DNA of 5,399 nucleotides, taken from the NCBI GenBank assembly GCA_964545245.1, contig CAZJFC010000093.1, positions 1 to 5,399 of the forward strand, read 5' to 3'. Each line of letters starts with the position of its first letter. Within the stretch, counting starts at the first letter, position 1. This DNA is from CAZJFC01 sp964545245 (GTDB taxonomy: Bacteria > Pseudomonadota > Alphaproteobacteria > Rickettsiales > 21-14-0-20-44-7). Below, piece by piece: positions 1 through 5,397 of this stretch. Both the position numbers and the translations under genes were made by a program. The notes below the pieces were generated by a model that saw only the letters and a list, made by a program, of their open reading frames with translations, had not been told where the DNA came from and did not search any database.

Positions 1-17
1 TTTTGCGTAACAGTGTG

Positions 18-57
18 CCCCCACCCCGACCCTCCCCCGCAAGCGGGAGAGGGAGTA
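18..57. repeat. GC-rich palindromic intergenic repeat, left copy
   Basis: A long stem-loop is visible: an arm at 30-40 pairs with 43-53, with one C-A mismatch and a tiny AA centre that would open to a loop of about four bases. It is preceded by CACCCCGACCCTC (22-34) and ends in GGAGAGGGAGTA (46-57). The same two blocks, with a different loop, recur just after xseA at the right end of the window in the same orientation. That makes this a dispersed repeat family member rather than a one-off hairpin. No T-run follows on either strand, so it is not a classical intrinsic terminator, though such stems can protect the 3' ends of transcripts. The minus-strand ATPase gene would be transcribed towards it. 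Confidence 0.75.
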
Positions 58-64
58 GTGCCTC

Positions 65-135
65 GCCGTTCAGGAGAACGGCACAGCCTTGAGCGTGAGC
101 GAACGCGAACAGCCCATCGGAGGCGCAGGAGCGCC
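65..135. other. Cluster of three stem-loops downstream of the ATPase gene
   Basis: Three hairpins follow the left repeat. The first is GCCGTTC-AGGA-GAACGGC (65-82), the second GCGT-GAGCGA-ACGC (93-106) and the third GGCGC-AGGA-GCGCC (122-135). The first and third have perfect stems and identical AGGA loops. A GCGAAC unit is repeated in tandem at 99-110. TGCCCCC at 16-22 is complementary to GGGGGCA at 140-146, so the repeat and the three hairpins could be closed by one outer stem. This is the 3' non-coding region of the minus-strand ATPase gene. I do not recognise a named RNA family, and it may simply be an extended intergenic repeat. Confidence 0.5.
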
Positions 136-156
136 GCACGGGGGCAAGAAAAATTA

Positions 157-2097
157 CTAAAGCAACCTGTCGGTGACGTCGACGCGGCTTACCATTTCCG
201 ATACGTCGATAATGCCGTCGAGAACCTTGTTGGTGGCGTCCTGCACCATCGGGATGAAGCCCTTGTCGAGCGCGTATTGCATCATGATTTTTCTGGTCTG
301 GCGGGTGGCGATCAACTCGTCCATGCCCTTGTCGATCGGCAGGATTTCATTGATTGCCGTCCTTCCCCTGTAGCCGATATTGTAGCAACGGTCGCAGCCT
401 TTCGCCTTATAGATGGTTGGCGGGTGCGCCGGGTCAATGCCGAGAACCTGGCAGTCACGCTCGGTGGCGGTATAGGCTTCCTTGCAGTGCGGGCAAAGCC
501 TGCGCGTGAGTCTTTGCGCCATGCAGCAGATAAGGTTACCCGCGAGAAGTTCCGGCGCGACGCCGATATCGGTAAGGCGCGGGATGGAGCCGAGCGCGTC
601 ATTGGTGTGGAGCGTGGTGAATACTTTGTGGCCGGTCATGGAGGCGCGTACCGCCATGGTTGCGGTTTGCTCGTCACGCACCTCGCCCACGAAGATGATG
701 TCGGGATCCTGCCGCATGATTGACTTGATGCCGTCGACAAACCCCATGCCGGAGCCTTCGCGCACCTGTGACTGGCGGATGAGCGAAAGCTGGTATTCCA
801 CCGGGTCTTCAAGGGTCATGATGTTGACGTTCACGGTATTGATGAATTCAAGGATGGAATAAAGAGTTGTGGTTTTACCGGAACCTGTCGGGCCGGTCAC
901 GATAACGATCCCTTCGGGGCGGAGCATGAGCTTTTTCAGCAGCATTTCATTATGTTCCGAGAATCCGAGCTGGCCGAGCGGCACGAGTGATTTACGCTTG
1001 TCGAGAAGACGCATCACGATGTTTTCGCCATGGATGGTCGGCTGGGTGGCCACGCGGAAATCGACATCGCGTCCGGCGACGTTGTAGTTAATGCGCCCAT
1101 CCTGCGGGAGGCGGGTTTCGGCAATGTTCATGCCGGACATGATTTTGATACGCACGACCATAGCCTGCCAGTAATCGCGGTGGAATGTCCTTACCTGCAT
1201 CATCTCGCCGTCGATACGGTAGCGCATGCGGAGGAAGGTTGATTCCGGCTCGAAGTGGATGTCGGAAGCGCCGACGCGGATGGCGTCGACGAGGAAGGCG
1301 TTCACGAGGCGCACTGTCGGGTTGACGTAGCCGTCGGTCTGGCCTTCGAGTTTTGTTTTGTCGAGTATGCCGGTTTCGATCTCCTTGAGGATGCCGTCGA
1401 TCGACATCTCGTAGTCGTAATATTTCTCGATGAGGTCGTTAATGTCGGATTCGGTACAGAAAACCGGGCGGATTTTTATCTGTTTCGGGAAATAGCGGCG
1501 CGCCTGGTCAATGGCCAATACGTTATAAACATCGGCCATGGCCAAAGTCAGCGTATTGCCCTTCTGGCCGACCGCGACGATTTTCTGGCGGACGGCGATA
1601 TCTTTTGGTATCTGGCGGATGAGGGTGGAGTCGAGCACTGCTTCCTTCGGGTCGAATTTTTCGGTACCGGCGGATTCGGCAAGCACCTCGCCGAGTGAGG
1701 ATTCGCTGATGAACCCCATATCGACAAGTATGTTGCCGAGGAGTTTTTTCTGTATTGAATTACGTTGTTCCTTTAGCGCTACCTCAAGCTGGTCGCGCGA
1801 GATGAGGCCGAGCGAAACCAGTTTCTCGCCGATACGCATTGGCGGCTGGCCGGTTGAAGCTGGCGGCGGCGCGACCGGTTTTGCCGTGATATCGCCTTGC
1901 GGTGCGGGCGGCACCTGCTGCTGGGGCGCTTCCGTAGCTACGGCATTATTATTGCCCGGAGTTATGCTTCCGCCGAAACTGTGGCTGAACCCGCCGCCTG
2001 TAGGTATTGACGGCGCGGCGGAAGGGTCGGGGTTTTGCCCCGGTGTTTGTGGCCTGAGTGTGAAATTATCGAACTCCAAAACGCTACCTTTCGCCAT
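157..2097 (-). CDS. GspE/PilB/MshE-family type II secretion or type IV pilus assembly ATPase
   Basis: Cytoplasmic hexameric ATPase family that powers pilus or pseudopilus assembly at the inner membrane. The 646-residue product starts with about 85 Pro/Gly/Gln-rich, probably disordered residues. Next comes an MshEN/GspE-N domain (about 87-225); residues 88-111 fit the MshEN pattern RxGxxLVxxGLI...LxxALxxQ, and a second half-motif spans 120-139. The ATPase core has Walker A GPTGSGKT (402-409), an Asp box with LEDPVEY (429-435), Walker B DIIFVGE (466-472) and a His box TGHKVFTTLHTND (488-500). Two CxxC pairs (C535/C538 and C568/C571, 29 residues between) would bind zinc; I recall the same spacing from EpsE/GspE. 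Length exceeds the usual 500-570 because of the N-terminal extension. ATG start, TAG stop, no clear Shine-Dalgarno. No other secretion or pilus genes are present, so GspE, PilB and MshE cannot be told apart and no symbol is given. Confidence 0.95.
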   Translation of the reverse strand: MAKGSVLEFDNFTLRPQTPGQNPDPSAAPSIPTGGGFSHSFGGSITPGNNNAVATEAPQQQVPPAPQGDITAKPVAPPPASTGQPPMRIGEKLVSLGLISRDQLEVALKEQRNSIQKKLLGNILVDMGFISESSLGEVLAESAGTEKFDPKEAVLDSTLIRQIPKDIAVRQKIVAVGQKGNTLTLAMADVYNVLAIDQARRYFPKQIKIRPVFCTESDINDLIEKYYDYEMSIDGILKEIETGILDKTKLEGQTDGYVNPTVRLVNAFLVDAIRVGASDIHFEPESTFLRMRYRIDGEMMQVRTFHRDYWQAMVVRIKIMSGMNIAETRLPQDGRINYNVAGRDVDFRVATQPTIHGENIVMRLLDKRKSLVPLGQLGFSEHNEMLLKKLMLRPEGIVIVTGPTGSGKTTTLYSILEFINTVNVNIMTLEDPVEYQLSLIRQSQVREGSGMGFVDGIKSIMRQDPDIIFVGEVRDEQTATMAVRASMTGHKVFTTLHTNDALGSIPRLTDIGVAPELLAGNLICCMAQRLTRRLCPHCKEAYTATERDCQVLGIDPAHPPTIYKAKGCDRCYNIGYRGRTAINEILPIDKGMDELIATRQTRKIMMQYALDKGFIPMVQDATNKVLDGIIDVSEMVSRVDVTDRLL

Positions 2098-2119
2098 TTA
2101 TTGGTTAGTATGGTGAAAG

Positions 2120-2161
2120 TTAAACTATAATGGTTAAGGAAGGGTTTAATTCAGTAGTTAA
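2120..2161 (-). promoter_or_regulatory. Putative promoter/operator of the ATPase gene with regularly spaced TTAA sites
   Basis: In the 60-bp gap before the ATPase gene, TTAA occurs at 2120, 2134, 2146 and 2158. The last three are exactly 12 bp apart (N8 gaps). On the minus strand the site at 2137-2130 reads TTAACCAT, which matches the half-site known for the alphaproteobacterial cell-cycle regulator CtrA. The CtrA full site is TTAA-N7-TTAA, so the spacing here is one base too long. A -10-like TATAGT lies at 2129-2124 on the minus strand and would start transcription about 20 nt before the ATG. The -35 position (near 2152-2147) is poor and overlaps a TTAA, as expected for an activator-dependent promoter. 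Promoter and regulator are both inferences. Confidence 0.35.
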
Positions 2162-3267
2162 CTTAGCATTTGCTGCGGGGAGTTGCCGATTTGGGGCTTG
2201 TTAAGCTCAGTCGGGGAAACCGGCCTGGTCGGGTAATCTTCGGCGTTTACCGCGGCAATGAAGGATTCGCGGTCATCATTAACCACTTGTTTAATTTTAT
2301 CGCGCAGGGCGACTGCGTTGTCTTTCTGACCCAGTTCCTCAAGCGAAGCCTGGGTGTTGATTCCCTTGCTTTGCAGCGCTTTTTCAAGGTTGGGGATGTT
2401 ATTCTTGCATTGCTGCCAGTTAGCGAAATCTATGCCATGGTCTTTAAATTCCCGGTTGGCGGCGCGGTAAAGCGCGATGATTTCCTCATTTGACATATTG
2501 TTGATGGCTTGCGTGGTGAGCTGTGCGCCGCCGTTCTGCTGGCTGTAAACATAATTAAGGGCTTTATATACCAGCGGCCCGGCAATTGCCGCCTGCTGGT
2601 CAGGAATTCTGGCGCGTTCCTGCGGGGGGCAGGCATGCAGTTTGACTACTGAATTGCATAAATGTTTGAGGGCTTTCCCTTGCGCTTCAATCAGGGCAGG
2701 GTTGCCTTTTTTTTTACTGCCATGCTCTTGCGGTTCATCGCCTTGCACAGCTTTGCCGCCCATCGAAACCGGGATTAGGGCATCATGGCCTGTATCATTA
2801 CTGGTGGAACGGAATGAGTCTTTTTCATCAGTTTCAGGTTCCAGTATCGAGCCATTGAACAGGGCCGGCAAGGCATCCATTGATTTGGTGATGTCTGACC
2901 ACTCCTTGGGTGTGGCCGGCTTGTAGTCCGGATCGGCAACTTTGCGGATGATTTCTGCGTACTGGGTTTCGTAGCGCTTATATGACTTGATGAATGCCTG
3001 TTCGTGATAAACGCTTGTTTTACCGTAATAAGTCTTGTCTTCTGCGATTTCTTTTTCGAGTCTTTGCGTGCGTTCTTCCTCAATTTTTTCCATCATTTCA
3101 CGGATGAAGGCTTCATCTATGCGTTGTTCCCTCTGGGCGATGAGATATTTCGTATGTTCATCACCGGGTTTATAAATCCCTTCAAGCTTCAGCCCGGCAA
3201 CTTCTTCCGCCGCTTTTGCGGCAATCCGTCTGGAAATTGCTTCATCAATGTCCGGGATCTTTACCAT
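2158..3267 (-). CDS. Unrecognised 369-residue soluble, charged protein
   Basis: I do not recognise this protein. The open frame is long, has an ATG start and TAA stop, and fits between two co-directional genes without overlap (72 bp after recR, 60 bp before the ATPase gene), which supports it being real. No signal peptide or membrane segment is seen. Residues about 1-118 are charged and probably helical, with a coiled-coil-like stretch near 45-75 rich in E, K and R. Residues about 120-195 look like a polar linker containing GSKKKGN, encoded over a run of nine A. Residues about 196-345 look like a second helical region. The C-terminal tail is rich in P, N, Q and S. Cysteines occur only at 204, 213 and 287. 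Sampled 60-base stretches run about 38-52 percent GC, against 58-68 percent in stretches of xseA and the ATPase gene. No Shine-Dalgarno precedes the ATG. Any link to the ATPase or to repair is unproven. Confidence 0.8.
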   Translation of the reverse strand: MVKIPDIDEAISRRIAAKAAEEVAGLKLEGIYKPGDEHTKYLIAQREQRIDEAFIREMMEKIEEERTQRLEKEIAEDKTYYGKTSVYHEQAFIKSYKRYETQYAEIIRKVADPDYKPATPKEWSDITKSMDALPALFNGSILEPETDEKDSFRSTSNDTGHDALIPVSMGGKAVQGDEPQEHGSKKKGNPALIEAQGKALKHLCNSVVKLHACPPQERARIPDQQAAIAGPLVYKALNYVYSQQNGGAQLTTQAINNMSNEEIIALYRAANREFKDHGIDFANWQQCKNNIPNLEKALQSKGINTQASLEELGQKDNAVALRDKIKQVVNDDRESFIAAVNAEDYPTRPVSPTELNKPQIGNSPQQMLS

Positions 3268-3292
3268 AATCTAGGAGTTTACACGGTATTTA

Positions 3293-3308
3293 TGTCAGTT
3301 TAATGACA
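3293..3308. promoter_or_regulatory. Inverted repeat TGTCA-N6-TGACA upstream of the unknown gene
   Basis: A perfect 5-bp dyad with a six-base AT-rich spacer lies about 25 bp before the ATG of the unknown gene, in the gap after recR. Its size and place suit a small dimeric repressor or activator site. No strong sigma-70 promoter is evident around it; the best minus-strand pairing is TTGATA with an ATTAAA 17 bp on, which is weak. A dyad this short can occur by chance. Confidence 0.25.
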
Positions 3309-3325
3309 GAAAACGGCAATATATC

Positions 3326-3349
3326 AAAAAAATAGCGAATTACATCGCC
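3326..3349 (-). terminator. Weak intrinsic terminator at the end of recR
   Basis: On the minus strand the last codons of recR and the stop form GCGA-TGTAAT-TCGC (3348-3335), extendable by one G-T pair. This is followed by TA and a run of seven T (3332-3326). The T-run is convincing but the stem is only 4-5 bp, so termination is probably partial and some transcription may reach the next gene. The recR stop codon lies within the loop. Confidence 0.35.
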
Positions 3350-3921
3350 TGCCGCAATTTCAGCGCAGTTCCGAGGGTTCCGTCATCCAGATAATCCAGC
3401 TCGCCGCCGATCGGGATGCCCTGTGAAAGCCGGGTGATTTTGAGCGGCAGCCCCTCTAAAAGCTCGGTTATGTAATGCGCGGTGGTCTGACCGAGCGCGG
3501 TGGCGTTGGTGGCGATGATGATTTCCTCAGTATTTTCAACGCGTTGCCGCAAATTGGCAAGGTTGAGGTCTTTGGCCGTCACCCCGTCGATCGCCGACAA
3601 AACCCCGCCCAGAACGTGGTAAAGCCCGCGATGCATCCCGCTGCGCTCAATTGCCCACAGATCGGCCACTTCCTCCACGATGCAGATGGTCTTGCGGTCG
3701 CGCGATTCGCTGGTGCAGATGTTGCACGGGCTTGCAGTGTCGATATTCCCGCAGGTTTCGCAGGTCACGATCGCCCCGGCGGTGGAAAGGAGCGTGTTGG
3801 CGAGCGGAACCATGAGGTTCTGCTTGTTCTTGATGAGGTGCAGCGCCGCCCTGCGTGCGCTTCTGGGGCCGAGGCCGGGCAGTTTTGAAATTAGCTGGAT
3901 TAGTGATTCAATTTCATTCAT
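3340..3921 (-). CDS. recR: Recombination mediator protein RecR
   Basis: RecR works with RecO (and RecF) to load RecA on SSB-coated single-stranded DNA at gaps in the cytoplasm. The 193-residue length is typical (about 195-200). In order: a helix-hairpin-helix DNA-binding segment with LPGLGPRSARRAALHLI (14-30), a four-cysteine zinc finger (C54, C57, C66, C69), a Toprim domain starting at TICIVEE (78-84) with YHVLGGVLSAIDG (101-113), and the C-terminal signature GIPIGGELDYLDDGTL (168-183). The wording of the last block and GQTTAHYI (144-151) looks alphaproteobacterial. One oddity is TALG at 141-144 where I recall TVEG or TVDG in homologues. The ATG start gives the normal N-terminus; no Shine-Dalgarno is visible. 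The usual dnaX and ybaB/ebfC neighbours are absent; xseA diverges instead. Confidence 0.98.
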   Translation of the reverse strand: MNEIESLIQLISKLPGLGPRSARRAALHLIKNKQNLMVPLANTLLSTAGAIVTCETCGNIDTASPCNICTSESRDRKTICIVEEVADLWAIERSGMHRGLYHVLGGVLSAIDGVTAKDLNLANLRQRVENTEEIIIATNATALGQTTAHYITELLEGLPLKITRLSQGIPIGGELDYLDDGTLGTALKLRQAM

Positions 3922-3935
3922 AGTATCTGTATAAA
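3907..3935 (+). promoter_or_regulatory. Possible xseA promoter overlapping the recR start
   Basis: On the plus strand, TTCAAT (3907-3912, weak -35) is separated by 17 bp from TATAAA (3930-3935, 5 of 6 to the -10 consensus). It would overlap the recR -10 box on the other strand, so the two promoters could compete. Transcription from here would give xseA a leader of roughly 85 nt that contains the whole nested repeat. Low confidence, because the -35 is poor. Confidence 0.25.
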
Positions 3936-3955
3936 AGTATTGTTTGTAATGTCAC
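3928..3955 (-). promoter_or_regulatory. Putative recR promoter, -35 overlapping the repeat
   Basis: On the minus strand, GTGACA (3955-3950, 5 of 6 to TTGACA) is followed after 16 bp by TATACA (3933-3928, 4 of 6 to TATAAT). The -35 box is formed by the outer end of the adjacent nested repeat. The predicted start point falls about at the recR ATG, so the message would be leaderless or nearly so, which agrees with the absence of a Shine-Dalgarno. This is a pattern match only. Confidence 0.35.
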
Positions 3956-4008
3956 CCCCGCGTAGGCGGGGGTCTTAACCTAAGATTCCCGCCTGCGCGG
4001 GAATGACA
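3950..4008. repeat. Nested inverted repeat (dRS3-like palindrome pair) between recR and xseA
   Basis: Two palindromes face each other. The left one has stem CCCCCGC-GTAG-GCGGGGG (3955-3972); the right one has TTCCCGC-CTGC-GCGGGAA (3986-4003). The whole 59 bp is itself an imperfect inverted repeat, with outer ends TGTCA (3950-3954) and TGACA (4004-4008) and centre CTTA-ACC-TAAG (3974-3984). The right unit fits the ATTCCC-N8-GGGAAT pattern I know as dRS3 in Neisseria, and similar units are widespread in other proteobacteria. The left unit is the C-rich variant. It takes up over half of the divergent promoter region and may act as a cruciform, RNA hairpin or protein-binding site. No transposase is nearby. 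Confidence 0.85.
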
Positions 4009-4027
4009 CAAACTCTAAGAAAGAAGT

Positions 4028-5353
4028 ATGCAACAACCCGCCGCACATAATCAACCTGAATATTCAGTCTCCGAGATTTCGGGCGCGATAAAGCGCAATA
4101 TCGAGAATTCCTTCGGCTATGTGCGCATCCGCGGCGAGATTTCCCAGCCCAAGCTTTACGCCAGCGGCCACCTTTACCTAACTCTCAAGGATGAGGGCGC
4201 AAACCTCAGCGCCGTCTGCTGGAAAGGCAATGTTTCACGCCTCAAAATCAAGGCGGAGGAGGGGATTGAGGTCATCGCCAGCGGCAAGCTCACCACTTTT
4301 CCCGGCCAGTCGAAATACCAGTTGGTGATCGATTCGATGGAAATCGCCGGGGCGGGGGCGCTGATGGCGCTGCTCGAAAAACGCCGCAAGGAGCTTGAGG
4401 CCAAGGGGCTGTTCGCGCCTGAGCGCAAGAAAAAACTCCCCTTCATGCCTACCCGCATCGGGGTGGTGACATCGCCTTCCGGGGCGGTTATCCGCGATAT
4501 CCTCCACCGCATCAGCGAGCGTTTCCCGTGCCATGTGCTGGTGTGGCCGGTGCGCGTGCAGGGGCAGGGCGTGGAACATGAAATTGCCGCCGCCATCCGC
4601 GGTTTCAACGAATTGCCGGATAATTTGCGCCCGGAGCTGATGATTGTCGCGCGCGGCGGCGGCTCGATCGAGGATTTATGGTGCTTCAACGAGGAGGCGG
4701 TGGTTTACGCGGTGGCGGAGTCGAAAATCCCGGTTATTTCGGCGGTGGGACACGAAACCGACACTACATTGATTGATTATGTGGCGGACAAGCGCGCGCC
4801 CACGCCAAGTGCGGCGGCGGAGATTGCCGTGCCGGTGCTGGAGGATTGGAAATTCACCATAGCTGATTACAAAAACCGCATGCGCCAGGGCGTGGTGCGC
4901 CAGATGACCGAGCATTCCAGCCATTTGCGCGGGCTTCTGCGCGGTTTGCCGAAACCGGCGGAAATGCTCCAGAATTCAGCGCAAAGGCTCGATTTTGTGG
5001 TTGATAAACTACATAAATCCCTGCCCAATATCGTGCTGAAATATGAAAAAAAACTCGCCGGGCTGAAACTCACCCCGCAGGTTTTGCTTAATGATATCAA
5101 CAGGTTACGTGAAAGGGTGGCTGGCTGGGATGAGCGCCTCGCAAAATCCGCCGCCAACCGGGTGGAAAAGCTTGAAACCCGCCTTGAATCATTAGTGAAA
5201 CTGTTTGAAAGTTATAATTACAAAAACGTGCTGAAACGCGGTTTTGCTTTGGTAAAAACGCCGGAAGGCTCTATCATCAAATCCGTCTCTGCCGCCAGCG
5301 GCAAGATGGTAATCGAATTCGCCGACGGTGAAAAACAGGTGGTGTCAATATAG
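4028..5353 (+). CDS. xseA: Exodeoxyribonuclease VII large subunit
   Basis: Catalytic subunit of exonuclease VII, which with several copies of the small subunit XseB degrades single-stranded DNA from both ends to oligonucleotides during repair. The 441-residue length is in the family range. An N-terminal OB-fold covers about 11-105 (YSVSEISGAIKR, then GHLYLTLKD and AVCWKG). The catalytic domain includes IGVVTSPSGAVIRDI (144-158), ARGGGSIEDLWCFNEE (208-223) and SAVGHETDTTLIDYVADKRA (238-257), all family hallmarks, followed by PTPSAAAE (258-265). A long helical coiled-coil region (about 275-395) would carry XseB, and the C-terminal VLKRGFALV block (401-409) is also conserved. The ATG is preceded by a purine-rich AAGAAAGAAG (4017-4026), a weak ribosome site. 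xseB is not in the window. The gene is complete, with a TAG stop. Confidence 0.98.
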   Translation: MQQPAAHNQPEYSVSEISGAIKRNIENSFGYVRIRGEISQPKLYASGHLYLTLKDEGANLSAVCWKGNVSRLKIKAEEGIEVIASGKLTTFPGQSKYQLVIDSMEIAGAGALMALLEKRRKELEAKGLFAPERKKKLPFMPTRIGVVTSPSGAVIRDILHRISERFPCHVLVWPVRVQGQGVEHEIAAAIRGFNELPDNLRPELMIVARGGGSIEDLWCFNEEAVVYAVAESKIPVISAVGHETDTTLIDYVADKRAPTPSAAAEIAVPVLEDWKFTIADYKNRMRQGVVRQMTEHSSHLRGLLRGLPKPAEMLQNSAQRLDFVVDKLHKSLPNIVLKYEKKLAGLKLTPQVLLNDINRLRERVAGWDERLAKSAANRVEKLETRLESLVKLFESYNYKNVLKRGFALVKTPEGSIIKSVSAASGKMVIEFADGEKQVVSI

Positions 5354-5362
5354 CGTGTTCAC

Positions 5363-5397
5363 CTCACCCCGGCCCTCTCCTGATAGGAGAGGGAGTA
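5363..5397. repeat. GC-rich palindromic intergenic repeat, right copy
   Basis: A perfect 8-bp stem CCCTCTCC-TGATA-GGAGAGGG (5373-5393) begins 19 nt after the xseA stop. The flanking CACCCCGGCCCTC (5365-5377) and GGAGAGGGAGTA (5386-5397) match the left-edge repeat with one difference (G for A) in the first block. It may shape the 3' end of the xseA transcript, but no T-run follows within the window. The window ends two bases later, so the element may continue. Confidence 0.75.

Noticed and set aside
18..146. CRISPR array
   Set aside because: The repeated hairpins differ in length and sequence, with no constant repeat or regular spacer, and no cas genes are present.
13..723. Plus-strand 236-codon open frame at the left edge
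   Set aside because: It begins inside the palindromic repeat, is Arg-rich from hairpin sequence, and then runs antisense to the well-supported ATPase gene. It is a shadow frame.
1255..2116. Plus-strand open frames of 147 and 192 codons
   Set aside because: They lie opposite the N-terminal half of the ATPase gene, overlap each other and show no recognisable domain. GC-rich coding sequence commonly leaves such antisense frames open.
2126..2131. Perfect TATAAT on the plus strand in the gap before the ATPase gene
   Set aside because: No acceptable -35 lies 16-18 bp upstream and there is no plus-strand gene downstream. It coincides with the minus-strand TATAGT, so an antisense promoter is possible but not supported.
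3950..4008. Insertion sequence or transposon end
   Set aside because: No transposase, no second end and no target duplication is visible. The sequence fits a short palindromic repeat pair.
4174..4924. Minus-strand open frames opposite xseA (171, 114 and 82 codons)
   Set aside because: They are antisense to conserved XseA motifs and resemble no family I know.
5363..5397. Intrinsic terminator of xseA
   Set aside because: The stem is strong, but no T-run follows before the window ends, and the element belongs to a dispersed repeat family. It is annotated as a repeat instead.
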